Made by a program: the position numbers and the translations under genes
The notes under the pieces: generated by a model
Databases searched by the model: none
The model's input: only the letters and a program-made list of their open reading frames with translations
Told to the model about the DNA's origin: nothing
NCBI RefSeq assembly: GCF_036227125.1
Contig: NZ_CP109435.1
Span: 4,588,001 to 4,652,000 of the forward strand
DNA from: Streptomyces sp. NBC_01485
GTDB lineage: Bacteria; Actinomycetota; Actinomycetes; Streptomycetales; Streptomycetaceae
Reading direction: 5' to 3'
Length of the DNA: 64,000 nucleotides
Shown: positions 26,905-35,189 of the stretch, piece by piece
Layout: each line of letters begins with the position of its first letter
How positions within the stretch are numbered: position 1 is the first letter of the stretch

Positions 26905-27795
26905 GTGTCGGCCAGTACTGCGCCGCCTCAGCACGAGGCACCCCCGGCACCCGCTCCGGCGCCCGCCCTGGAAACCGTCCCGGAGGCCGCCGCGGAGACC
27001 GTCCCGGAAGCCGCCCCGGCGCCCGAGCGGCGCCGCGGCGCCGACACCCGGGCGCTGACCCAACTGCTCTTCGGCGAGCTCAAGGTGCTCCAGCCGGGCA
27101 CGCCGGAGCACAACCGGGTGCGCGGGGCGCTCATCGAGGCCAACCTCCCGCTCGTGCGCTACGCGGCCGGCCGTTTCCGCTCCCGCAACGAGCCGATGGA
27201 GGACGTCGTCCAGGTCGGCACCATCGGCCTGATCAACGCCATCGACCGGTTCGACCCGGACCGGGGCGTGCAGTTCCCGACGTTCGCGATGCCGACGGTC
27301 GTCGGCGAGATCAAGCGGTACTTCCGCGACAACGTCCGCACGGTCCACGTGCCGCGCCGGCTGCACGAGTTGTGGGTGCAGGTGAACAGCGCGACCGAGG
27401 ATCTGACGACCGCCTTCGGGCGCACCCCGACGACGGCCGAGATCGCCGAGCGGCTGCGCATCGGCGAGGACGAGGTGCTCTCCTGCATCGAGGCCGGACG
27501 GTCGTACCACGCGACGTCCCTGGAAGCCGCCCAGGAGGGCGACGGGCTGCCGGGCCTGCTGGACCGCCTCGGCTACGAGGACCCGGCGCTGGACGGCGTG
27601 GAGCACCGCGACCTCGTCCGCCACCTCCTGGTCCAACTCCCGGAGCGCGAACAGCGCATCCTGCTGCTGCGCTACTACAGCAACCTCACGCAGTCCCAGA
27701 TCAGCGCGGAACTCGGCGTCTCCCAGATGCACGTGTCCCGGCTACTCGCGCGTAGCTTCCAGCGACTGCGCTCGGCGAACCGCATCGAGGCGTGA
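26905..27795 (+). CDS. sigF: SigB/SigF-family RNA polymerase sigma factor
   Basis: About 296 aa. A Pro/Ala-rich N-terminus is followed by region 2 (ALIEANLPLVRYAAGRFRSRNEPMEDVVQVGTIGLINAIDRFD), region 3 (GEIKRYFRDNVRTVHVPRRLHEL) and region 4 (LTQSQISAELGVSQMHVSRLLARS). Sequence and position between tadA and a second sigma gene identify it as S. coelicolor SigF (late sporulation, spore maturation). I chose the GTG at 26905, with AAGAGG 11 bases upstream; a GTG at 26893 or TTG at 26899 is possible. No anti-sigma gene is adjacent. Confidence 0.88.
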   Translation: MSASTAPPQHEAPPAPAPAPALETVPEAAAETVPEAAPAPERRRGADTRALTQLLFGELKVLQPGTPEHNRVRGALIEANLPLVRYAAGRFRSRNEPMEDVVQVGTIGLINAIDRFDPDRGVQFPTFAMPTVVGEIKRYFRDNVRTVHVPRRLHELWVQVNSATEDLTTAFGRTPTTAEIAERLRIGEDEVLSCIEAGRSYHATSLEAAQEGDGLPGLLDRLGYEDPALDGVEHRDLVRHLLVQLPEREQRILLLRYYSNLTQSQISAELGVSQMHVSRLLARSFQRLRSANRIEA

Positions 27796-27799
27796 GCCG

Positions 27800-27905
27800 G
27801 GACGTGGTGCTCCAGGCGTGAGCCGGCACATGCCCTGGACGTGCTCCAGGCGCGCTCTGGACGCGCTTCAGGCGTGCTCACCGCGTGCTCTAGGCGTCGC
27901 TCGAT
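27800..27905. repeat. Degenerate short tandem repeat after sigF
   Basis: Repeated units of the kind GTGCTCCAGGCGTGAGC / GTGCTCCAGGCGCGCTC / GCGCTTCAGGCGTGCTC, roughly 15-18 bp, occupy the first hundred bases of the 385-bp sigF-sigN gap. The rest of the gap, to 28180, holds the sigN promoter region. Confidence 0.65.
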
Positions 27906-28025
27906 CGGGGATCGCATGCGCGAGCGAGATGTCACCGGTAGGAGCGAATCGCTCATCGGGGTTGTTCCCGACAGATCTGCGCTGAAATAACGTCACACCC
28001 CCTCTTTCCAGGGCCGATTCGTCAC

Positions 28026-28069
28026 TGACATGTCGACATGTCACTACAGCGTGTTGCCGACATGTGACA
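28026..28069. promoter_or_regulatory. Perfect 18-bp palindrome and repeat half-site upstream of sigN
   Basis: TGACATGTCGACATGTCA at 28026-28043 is an exact palindrome. ACATGTGACA recurs at 28060-28069, so TGTCAC (28039-28044) and GTGACA (28064-28069) form a second inverted pair. It lies about 140 bp before the sigN start, within the promoter region. I infer a regulator binding site; the protein is unknown. Confidence 0.6.
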
Positions 28070-28180
28070 TTCTGCCGGAAGCGCGTTTGCCGGGGCTTCG
28101 GCTCCGGTATTCAGGTGAAGGCTGACGTTCCTCAAGCGGGAATGTTCGCCACGACCGTCCCGCGACCCAAAGGGGGTGGC

Positions 28181-29086
28181 ATGTCCGCAGATCAGGGCAG
28201 CTCGAAGGTGCTCATGCTCACGAAGAGCGAGTCCGCGCCCGTCGTGCCTGTAGAGCCCGACGTGCTCGACGACGTCACAGCCCCCGAGGCCGCACAGGCC
28301 CCGGCACTCACCACGGCCACGGGGGCCATCGACACCCGCACCCTGTCCCGCTCCCTGTTCCTGCGACTGGCCACGCTCGCCGAGGACAGCCCCGAGCGCG
28401 TGTACGTCCGGGACACCCTCATCGAGCTCAACCTCCCCCTCGTGCGCTACGCGGCGGCCCGCTTCCGCTCGCGCAACGAGCCGATGGAGGACATCGTCCA
28501 GGTCGGCACCATCGGCCTGATCAAGGCGATCGACCGCTTCGACTGCGAACGCGGCGTGGAGTTCCCGACGTTCGCGATGCCGACGGTCGTGGGCGAGATC
28601 AAGCGCTTCTTCCGCGACACGTCGTGGTCGGTGCGCGTGCCGAGGCGACTGCAGGAGCTGCGCCTCGCCCTCACCAAGGCCAGCGACGAGCTCTCCCAGA
28701 AGCTGGACCGCTCCCCGACGGTCGCCGAACTGGCCACTGTCCTGGGCGTGTCGGAAGAGGACGTGGTCGACGGCCTCGCGGTCGGCAACGCGTACACGGC
28801 CTCCTCCCTGGACTCCCCGGCGCCCGAGGACGACGGCGGCGAGGGCTCCCTGGCCGACCGCCTCGGCTACGAGGACACGGCGCTGGAGGGCGTGGAGTAC
28901 CGCGAGTCCCTGAAGCCGCTGCTGGCCAAGCTGCCGCCGCGCGAGCGCCGCATCATCATGCTGCGCTTCTTCGCCAACATGACGCAGTCCCAGATCGGCG
29001 AGGAGGTCGGCATCTCCCAGATGCACGTGTCACGTCTGCTCACCCGGACGCTGGCCCAGTTGCGCGAGGGCCTGATCTCCGACTAG
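28181..29086 (+). CDS. sigN: SigB/SigF-family RNA polymerase sigma factor
   Basis: A 301-aa sigma factor from an ATG with AAAGGGGG upstream (MSADQGSSKVLMLTKSESAP). Regions 2 to 4 are complete (LPLVRYAAARFRSRNEPMEDIVQVG; GEIKRFFRDTSWSVRVPRRLQEL; MTQSQIGEEVGISQMHVSRLLTRT). The N-terminus and its place next to sigF identify the orthologue of S. coelicolor SigN, which acts in aerial-hypha/spore development. The pair probably arose by duplication. Confidence 0.9.
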   Translation: MSADQGSSKVLMLTKSESAPVVPVEPDVLDDVTAPEAAQAPALTTATGAIDTRTLSRSLFLRLATLAEDSPERVYVRDTLIELNLPLVRYAAARFRSRNEPMEDIVQVGTIGLIKAIDRFDCERGVEFPTFAMPTVVGEIKRFFRDTSWSVRVPRRLQELRLALTKASDELSQKLDRSPTVAELATVLGVSEEDVVDGLAVGNAYTASSLDSPAPEDDGGEGSLADRLGYEDTALEGVEYRESLKPLLAKLPPRERRIIMLRFFANMTQSQIGEEVGISQMHVSRLLTRTLAQLREGLISD

Positions 29087-29169
29087 ATCGTCGTCGACTC
29101 GACCTGATCCTGGTTCCTGGATCCTGGATCCTGGGGCTTCTTTCCTGACGGAGCGTCAATAACACTGAC

Positions 29170-29850
29170 GTGATGCGAAGTCCGAGGCGGGCATGTGGCC
29201 GCCGGGGCGCCTCATGGGGCGCGTCGGCGGCCGCCGTCGTGATGGCGGTGGTGGGGGCTGCGGGACTGCTGGCCGGGTGCGGGGGTTGACGGCCGTGGAG
29301 GCGACTACGTCGCGGTCGGTGCGGCTCATACCGCTGGATGAGGAGAGCAACTCCCCTGCGGGGAAGCCCTCTTCCGGGGCGGCGGCAGCGCAGGACACGG
29401 CGAGGGCCGAGGCGGGGGCTACTGCGGCCTCGGCCACGGCCCGACCCTGGCCGCGAAGGTGGCTGTGCCAGCCACGCCGAGTCTCCCGACGGCCACCCCC
29501 CACACCCACCGTCACCAGCCCGTCCGGCGCGTGCGGTGAACCGGCCGACCTCGCCGTGAGTGAGCCCGTCCGTGCGGGCACGGATCAGCGATGGCGCGAG
29601 GACGTCACCTTCACCCTCCACAACTCCGGTGGCACAGCAGTGTGTTCCGGCACGGTCGCCTTCGGGACCCATGCCGTCGAGGCGCTCGGCATCGACGGGG
29701 CGACCCGCGAGTCGACGGCCCCGCTCCCGATGCCGATCGCCGCCGGCGTACGCGAGGAGAAGAGCTGGAGGGTGTCCGTGGACGCGGGACGTGTCGGTGC
29801 GGTGGGAGTGAGGAGGGGGTGTGGGGGAGGGCGAGGGCTAGGTAGGGGCG
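29170..29850 (+). pseudogene. Secreted lipoprotein gene with frameshifts
   Basis: From the GTG at 29170 a normal lipoprotein signal reads to VVGAAGLLAGC (lipobox LAGC) and then hits TGA at 29287. Adding one G to the GGGGG run before it would join to LTAVEATTSRSVRLIPLDEES in the next frame. A second shift seems present near 29430, where another frame gives TLAAKVAVPATPSLPTATP. The original frame then gives a sensible C-terminal domain (VTFTLHNSGGTAVCSGTVAFGTHAVEALGIDG). The whole resembles a 220-aa lipoprotein broken by one or two indels. Sequencing error in a G run is the main alternative. Confidence 0.55.
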
Positions 29851-29863
29851 CGGGAAGGGGGAG

Positions 29864-30061
29864 TTACTTCAGCGCGAGCCAGGCGACCGCCGCGACGATC
29901 ACTACGGCGGCGACGATGCCGACGATCAGGCCGATGCGGGGACCGGCCGGCGCGGGAGCCGGCTGGGCGGCCCGGGGGGCGCCCTCGTCGACGAACGCGC
30001 GGAACATCTGGGTGCTGCCTGCGGGGTCGGGGTTGCCCTGGGGGTTCTGGGTGTTGGCCAT
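29864..30061 (-). CDS. 65-aa tail-anchored membrane protein
   Basis: MANTQNPQGNPDPAGSTQMFRAFVDEGAP, a Pro/Ala linker, then a single C-terminal helix (GLIVGIVAAVVIVAAVAWLALK). The helix at the very end suggests a C-tail anchor facing the cytosol. The ATG at 30061 is preferred to an upstream in-frame start at 30115. Unknown function. Confidence 0.7.
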   Translation of the reverse strand: MANTQNPQGNPDPAGSTQMFRAFVDEGAPRAAQPAPAPAGPRIGLIVGIVAAVVIVAAVAWLALK

Positions 30062-30158
30062 GGGCCGAGACACTAGCGAAAACGGGCCGGGCGGCCCAAG
30101 TGGGGGTCGCTTCACGGGTCGTCACAGGGGTCGACACAGGAACCTGGCGGAAACCCGT

Positions 30159-30208
30159 GAAGACGAACCCGAAGAGGACCCTGAAGCAGCACCTGAAGCG
30201 GCACCTGA
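30159..30208. repeat. 12-bp tandem repeat
   Basis: About four units of the kind CCTGAAGCAGCA / CCTGAAGCGGCA / CCCGAAGAGGAC just beyond the stop of the gene at 30217 (minus strand). In another frame it would encode a Ser/Gly/Ala tail, so it may be a detached C-terminal extension. Confidence 0.55.
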
Positions 30209-30216
30209 GGAAACCC

Positions 30217-30855
30217 CTACAGCGTCCCCGCCTCCGGCCAGTGCGCCCAATGTGTGTTCGGGGGCAGAGTCGGCCGGTAGCGGGACGCGTCCCCCGAGTT
30301 CAGCACCTCCGCCAGCAGCCTGAACGTCTCGTGCGTGCCGGGCGGGACGTCCCACAGCTCCTCGGGCTGGTTCCACTCGTCGAGCCGCAGCAGCGCCGGC
30401 AGATCGGCGAGGATCTCGGCCCGCAGTTCCGTCTCGTCGGCCAAGAGCAGTTCCCGGTGCTCGGGGACCAGCAGCCGGAACACGTCCTGCAACGGTGTTC
30501 CGGCGTCGGCGGCCACCGTCAGCGCCGTTCCGTCGACGATGACCGGGGCCCCGCCCGCGTACACCTCGTCGCCCTCCGGGTCGATCTCCGCCATGTTGTC
30601 CACCCGGTCCAGGAAGGTGCCGTACCCGGGCCGGCCCCCCGTGAGGCAGTTGCCGTAGACGTGGAGGACGTCGGCGAGGCTGCCCTCGCGCGGGTTGTAG
30701 CCGAGCAGTTCCACGAGCAGGGCCCAGCGGGTGGCGTCGCCGAACAGGTGGAGGCGGACGTCGACCGGGTGGACGTAGCCGTTGTTCAGGTCGGGGAACG
30801 TCCCCTGGTCGGCAGAGGCGTCGAGCTGACCCAGGATCGACGAGGTCGTCATCAT
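30217..30855 (-). CDS. Conserved protein of unknown function
   Basis: A 212-aa soluble protein (MMTTSSILGQLDASADQGTFPDLNNGYVHPVDVRLHLFGD). Blocks LLGYNPREGSLADVLHVYGNCLTG, VIVDGTALTV and FRLLVPEHRELLLADETELRAEIL suggest a compact alpha/beta fold. I have seen similar proteins widely in actinobacteria but know no function. An alternative ATG lies one codon in. It diverges from the marR gene with 240 bp between. Confidence 0.75.
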   Translation of the reverse strand: MMTTSSILGQLDASADQGTFPDLNNGYVHPVDVRLHLFGDATRWALLVELLGYNPREGSLADVLHVYGNCLTGGRPGYGTFLDRVDNMAEIDPEGDEVYAGGAPVIVDGTALTVAADAGTPLQDVFRLLVPEHRELLLADETELRAEILADLPALLRLDEWNQPEELWDVPPGTHETFRLLAEVLNSGDASRYRPTLPPNTHWAHWPEAGTL

Positions 30856-31029
30856 GGGCCCTCACCCTAGGGCGGCCCCCTGACACGACCCCGACCGGCC
30901 GGACCGCCTCGATCGCCCTGACCGCTCGATCACCCCCGATCACAACCCCAACCACTACCCCCACCTGCACATTTACCTTCGCAATACTTGCCTTTGCCAA
31001 CTTTTTGCGGCCACCGCTTCCCGTTTTAT

Positions 31030-31071
31030 TTGCCTGTAGCAACCAACCGGTTTATGGTTGCCCCAAGCAAC
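31030..31071. promoter_or_regulatory. Two TTGC-N5-GCAA operators upstream of marR
   Basis: TTGCCTGTAGCAA (31030-31042) and GTTGCCCCAAGCAAC (31057-31071) are inverted repeats with the same TTGC-N5-GCAA layout, centres about 28 bp apart. GCAACC/GGTTGC (31039-31061) links them. More TTGC half-sites lie upstream to 30980. The MarR product of the gene at 31098 is the obvious candidate binder, repressing itself and the exporter behind it. Confidence 0.75.
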
Positions 31072-31097
31072 AAATTAGGCCGGGTTCGGGAGGTGTG

Positions 31098-31631
31098 ATG
31101 GCAGCGCAGGCGCAGTACGAGGAACTCGCACGTCAGCTCAGTGCCGTCGGAGCCGTGAAGCGGGAGGTCGCGCGGATCATGCCGGCCGACTGTTCCGCCG
31201 GATCGGCCGCCGTCCTGGCCCTGCTCGAACAGCACGGCGACATGCGCATGAGCAACCTCTCCGAGCTGCTGGCCGTGGACATGTCGGTGACCAGCCGGTA
31301 CGCCGCCCACCTCGCCGAGCGCGGCTGGATCGAACGCTCCCCCGACCCGGCGGACAAACGCTCCCGCATCCTGCACCTCACCCCCGAGGGCCGCACCCTG
31401 CTCGCCGAGCTCTCCCGGCGCAGCGCCGGCCTGCTGGCGGATCGGCTGGGCGACTGGACCGACGACGAGGTGAGCCAGTTGATCCGGCTGATGACCCGGC
31501 TGCGCGCCAGCTTCGGCGACACCCGGACGACGACGACCGCGCACCCGCACGCCTCTCGGACCCACCCGAGCCGAACCACCGGAAGCACCGGAAGCAGCCG
31601 AACCACCGGAACGACCCGCACACCCGCATAA
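31098..31631 (+). CDS. MarR-family transcriptional regulator
   Basis: 177 aa. The winged helix-turn-helix is clear: MSNLSELLAVDMSVTSRYAAHLAERGWIERSPDPADKRSRILHLTPEG, with the DKR wing. The last 30 residues are a Thr/Ser/Arg repeat (SRTTGSTGSSRTTGTTRT) unusual for the family. It starts 40 bp before an MFS exporter, so it probably controls efflux in response to a small aromatic or drug ligand. Confidence 0.9.
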   Translation: MAAQAQYEELARQLSAVGAVKREVARIMPADCSAGSAAVLALLEQHGDMRMSNLSELLAVDMSVTSRYAAHLAERGWIERSPDPADKRSRILHLTPEGRTLLAELSRRSAGLLADRLGDWTDDEVSQLIRLMTRLRASFGDTRTTTTAHPHASRTHPSRTTGSTGSSRTTGTTRTPA

Positions 31632-31671
31632 GCGAATCAACAGACTTAAGAGAATTAAGAGAAGGAAGTTC

Positions 31672-34188
31672 ATGGCTACGACCACACCGGCCGGTGTGCG
31701 GGCTCACGCGGAGCACGGCGGAGGGTCGCACGGTTCCGCCGAGGCCGCTCCGATGACGCACCGGCAGATCATGGAGGCGCTCTCCGGGCTGCTGCTCGGG
31801 ATGTTCGTGGCGATCCTGTCGTCCACGATCGTCTCGAACGCCCTCCCGGAGATCATCGGCGACCTCGGCGGCGGCCAGTCCGCGTACACCTGGGTCGTGA
31901 CCGCCACCCTGCTGGCGATGACGGCGACCACCCCCCTCTGGGGCAAGCTCTCCGACCTGTACGACAAGAAGGCGCTCGTCCAGATAGCCCTGGTCATCTA
32001 TGTGCTGGGCTCCGCGGCCGCCGGGCTCTCGCAGAACTCCGGCATGCTGATCGCCTGCCGGGTCGTCCAGGGCGTCGGCGTGGGCGGGCTCTCGGCCCTC
32101 GCGCAGATCGTGATGGCCGCGATGATCTCCCCGCGCGAGCGCGGGCGTTACTCCGGCTACCTCGGCGCGACCTTCGCCGTGGCGACCGTCGGCGGTCCGC
32201 TGCTCGGCGGTGTCATCACCGACACGAGCTGGCTCGGCTGGCGCTGGTGCTTCTACGTCGGCGTGCCCTTCGCCGTCATCGCGCTGATCGTGCTGCAGAA
32301 GACCCTGCACCTGCCGGTCGTGAAGCGGGACGTCAAGGTCGACTGGGCGGGCGCGTTCTTCATCTCGGCCGCGGTCTCGCTGCTGCTGGTGTGGGTCACC
32401 TTCGCGGGTGACAAGTACGACTGGCTGTCGTGGCAGACGTACACGATGGTGGCCGGTTCGGTCCTGCTCGCGCTGGTCTTCGTGTTCGTCGAGACGCGGG
32501 CCGCCGAGCCGATCATCCCGCTGCGGCTGTTCCGCAACCGGACCATCACGCTCTCCTCCATCGCCTCGATGTTCGTCGGTGTCGCGATGTTCTCCGGCAC
32601 GGTGTTCTTCGCCCAGTACTTCCAACTGGCGCGGGACAAGTCGCCGACCATGTCGGGCGTCATGACGATCCCCATGATCGGCGGTCTGTTCGTCTCCTCC
32701 ACCGTCTCCGGGCAGTTCATCACCCGCACCGGCAGGTGGAAGGCCTGGCTGGTCAGCGGCGGTGTGCTCATCACGGCGGGCCTCGGGATGCTGGGCACCA
32801 TCCGCTACGACACGGACTACTGGAAGACCGCGGTCTTCATGGCGCTGCTGGGTCTCGGCATCGGCATGATGATGCAGAACCTGGTGCTGTCCACGCAGAA
32901 CCAGGTGGATCCGAAGGATCTCGGGTCGGCCAGTTCGACCGTCACCTTCTTCCGGTCCCTCGGCGGTGCGATGGGCGTCTCGGCGCTGGGCGCGGTCATG
33001 GCCCACCGCATCACCGACTACGCCAAGGACGGCATCGCCGACCTCGGCCCCAAGTACGCCTCCCTCGCGTCCGGTTCGAGCTCCTCCAGCGAGATCCCGG
33101 ACATGGACAAGCTGCCCGCGCCGCTGCGCACGGTCATGGAGAGCGCTTACGGCCACGGCATCGCGGACGTCTTCCTGATCGCCTCGGCCCTGGCCCTGCT
33201 CGCCTTCCTGATCACCCTGTTCATCAAGGAGGTCCCGTTGCGGACCAAGGGCGCGATGGCGCAGGCGGCTGCCGACGGGACGCCGGCCGAGGGAACGACG
33301 GCCGAGGTGGAGGCGAAGGTCCCGAGCTGGGCCGACGTCACCGTCGAGGCCCCCCAGGTCAGCGCCCAGGTCGGTCCCCAGGTCAGCCCTCTGGACACTC
33401 CCCAGGCCTCCTCCCAGACCTCCACGGGCGGCATCCCGGTCCACGGACACGTCCGTGGTGCGGAGAGCGCGCCCGTCCCGCAGGCCGCCGTCACGCTGAT
33501 CTCGCTCGCCGGACGGCAGCTCGGCCGGTCGGTCGCGCAGGCCGACGGCGCCTACGCGCTGGACGCGCCGGGTACGGGTTCGTACGTGCTGATCGCCTCC
33601 GCGGACGGGTTCCAGCCGCAGGCCTCCACGGTCGTCGTGAACGGCGAGCCGGTCGCGTACGACATCCTGCTCAGCGGGACCAGCGGGCTCAGCGGTGTCG
33701 TGCGGGCCGCCCGGTCGGGTGAAGGCGTCAACGGCGCGATGGTCATCGTCACCGATGTGCGGGGCGATCTGCTGGCCACCGCTGCCACCGGTGAACGGGG
33801 GGAGTTCTCCTTCGCGGAGCTGGTGCCGGGCGCGGTGACCGTCGCGGTGAACGCCGTCGGGTTCCGGCCGCGCGCCCTGCCCGTCGAGATCGGCGCGACG
33901 GGCGTGACCCGGGCGGAGGTCGTCCTCGACGCGGGCGCGCAGCTCCAGGGTGTCGTCCGGGCCCCGCACGGTCCGCTGGGCGACGCACGGGTGACGCTCG
34001 TGGACGCGGCGGGCAACGTCGTCGGCACGGCCACCACCGGCACGGACGGGGCGTACGCCTTCGCCGACCTCGACGGCGGCGAGTACACGGTCAGCGCGAC
34101 CGGCTACCCGCCGGTGGCCACCGCGCTGACCGTGGCGGGCCCCGGCGTCGACGGCCACGACATCGAACTCGCCCACCCCGGCGAGTAG
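31672..34188 (+). CDS. MFS (DHA2) exporter with C-terminal carboxypeptidase-regulatory-like domains
   Basis: 838 aa. Residues 30-520 are a 14-helix DHA2 drug transporter (motif A GKLSDLYDKK; RVVQGVGVGGLSALAQI; motif C GATFAVATVGGPLLGGVI). After a linker, residues about 590-835 hold three tandem beta-sandwich domains of the carboxypeptidase regulatory-like type (VRGAESAPVPQAAVTLISLAG...; LSGVVRAARSGEGVNGAMVIV; LQGVVRAPHGPLGDARVTLVDA). Such domains on an exporter are uncommon. They may lie at the cell surface and bind cargo or wall. Same message as marR. Confidence 0.9.
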   Translation: MATTTPAGVRAHAEHGGGSHGSAEAAPMTHRQIMEALSGLLLGMFVAILSSTIVSNALPEIIGDLGGGQSAYTWVVTATLLAMTATTPLWGKLSDLYDKKALVQIALVIYVLGSAAAGLSQNSGMLIACRVVQGVGVGGLSALAQIVMAAMISPRERGRYSGYLGATFAVATVGGPLLGGVITDTSWLGWRWCFYVGVPFAVIALIVLQKTLHLPVVKRDVKVDWAGAFFISAAVSLLLVWVTFAGDKYDWLSWQTYTMVAGSVLLALVFVFVETRAAEPIIPLRLFRNRTITLSSIASMFVGVAMFSGTVFFAQYFQLARDKSPTMSGVMTIPMIGGLFVSSTVSGQFITRTGRWKAWLVSGGVLITAGLGMLGTIRYDTDYWKTAVFMALLGLGIGMMMQNLVLSTQNQVDPKDLGSASSTVTFFRSLGGAMGVSALGAVMAHRITDYAKDGIADLGPKYASLASGSSSSSEIPDMDKLPAPLRTVMESAYGHGIADVFLIASALALLAFLITLFIKEVPLRTKGAMAQAAADGTPAEGTTAEVEAKVPSWADVTVEAPQVSAQVGPQVSPLDTPQASSQTSTGGIPVHGHVRGAESAPVPQAAVTLISLAGRQLGRSVAQADGAYALDAPGTGSYVLIASADGFQPQASTVVVNGEPVAYDILLSGTSGLSGVVRAARSGEGVNGAMVIVTDVRGDLLATAATGERGEFSFAELVPGAVTVAVNAVGFRPRALPVEIGATGVTRAEVVLDAGAQLQGVVRAPHGPLGDARVTLVDAAGNVVGTATTGTDGAYAFADLDGGEYTVSATGYPPVATALTVAGPGVDGHDIELAHPGE

Positions 34189-34261
34189 CACGCGACGAGC
34201 AGCAGGACGGACGGCACCGAGTGGGCGGCGGGTACGGATCCCGCCGCCCACCGGGCTCTTT

Positions 34262-34299
34262 GGAGGAGTTACCGGAGATGGCACTGACATGGCACTGAC
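34262..34299 (+). promoter_or_regulatory. Duplicated start-codon region before the YceI gene
   Basis: The 11 bases ATGGCACTGAC occur twice in tandem (34278 and 34289). GGAGGAG at 34262-34268 is best spaced for the first ATG, which reads MALTWH and stops at 34296-34298. The second ATG opens the full gene. Initiation at the first would give a six-codon peptide overlapping the true start. Confidence 0.7.
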
Positions 34300-35110
34300 C
34301 GCGAGGATCCGCACCAGGGACGGCTGGGCTCTGTCGCACGCCGTCGTCACGGTGACCGACATGACGGGCACCCAGATGCTGCGGGCGGAGGCGGACGACG
34401 AGGGGGCCGTCCGGGACACGACCGAGCTCGTGCCCGGCCCGTACACGGTGATCATCACGGCCGTCGGGTACGCGCCCTCGGCCTCCACCGCGATCGTCAC
34501 GGCGAGCGGGCGGGCGGAGGTCGGCACCGTGACCCTGGCCCGGCAGGGCGGCGCGGAACTGCCGCCGCCCGGCCCGTGGACCGTCGACCCGGCGCACTCC
34601 ACGGTCGGCGCGGTCGCCCGGCACCTGGGCATCTCCAGCGTGCGCGGCCGGTTCACGGACTTCACGGCGTCCGTCGAGATCGCCCCGGACGACGTCACCA
34701 AGTCCCGTGTGGAGACGGTGATCCGGGCGGCCTCCATCGACACCGGCAACGACATGCGCGACACCCACCTGCGCTCGTCGGACTTCCTGGACGTCGAGAC
34801 GTACCCGAAGATCACCTACCTCTCGACCGGCCTGACGGCGGCGGGCCCCGACCGCTGGACGGTCCACGGCACGCTGACCATGCGCGGTGTCGCACGGCCC
34901 GTCGACCTGGATCTCGCCTACCTCGGCACCGGCTCGGACCCGTGGGGCGGCACCCGCGCCGCGTTCCGCGCGACGGCGGAACTCCACCGCGAGGACTTCG
35001 CGATGGACTACAACCAGGTCGTCCAGGCCGGCATCGCCGCCATCGGTACGACCCTCAAGGTCGAACTGGACGTCCAGGCGGTGCAGGGGGACGCCCTGCC
35101 GCATCCGTAG
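34289..35110 (+). CDS. YceI-family protein with N-terminal regulatory-like domain
   Basis: 273 aa. Residues 1-90 are a carboxypeptidase-regulatory-like beta domain (AVVTVTDMTGTQMLRAEADDEGAV; YTVIITAVGYAPS), like those on the preceding exporter. Residues 95-265 are a YceI lipocalin-like barrel (GPWTVDPAHSTVGAVARHLG; RGRFTDFTASVEIAPDD; RDTHLRSSDFLDVETYPKI; HREDFAMDYNQ). YceI proteins bind long isoprenoid or fatty chains. There is no signal peptide, so it is probably cytosolic. It follows the exporter by 100 bp. Confidence 0.92.
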   Translation: MALTARIRTRDGWALSHAVVTVTDMTGTQMLRAEADDEGAVRDTTELVPGPYTVIITAVGYAPSASTAIVTASGRAEVGTVTLARQGGAELPPPGPWTVDPAHSTVGAVARHLGISSVRGRFTDFTASVEIAPDDVTKSRVETVIRAASIDTGNDMRDTHLRSSDFLDVETYPKITYLSTGLTAAGPDRWTVHGTLTMRGVARPVDLDLAYLGTGSDPWGGTRAAFRATAELHREDFAMDYNQVVQAGIAAIGTTLKVELDVQAVQGDALPHP

Positions 35111-35189
35111 GCATGGGGGTGGGGATGGGCGTAGGCGTAGGCACGGCAGGGTCAGCCGGAACGTGGGTTCTGCCGCCTAGGCTGGGCCC

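Noticed and set aside
31378..34815. 1,145-aa open frame on the minus strand over the MFS and YceI genes
   Set aside because: Compositional shadow: the plus-strand frame carries the recognisable transporter and YceI domains, and this one is Arg/Asp/Gly-rich without motifs.
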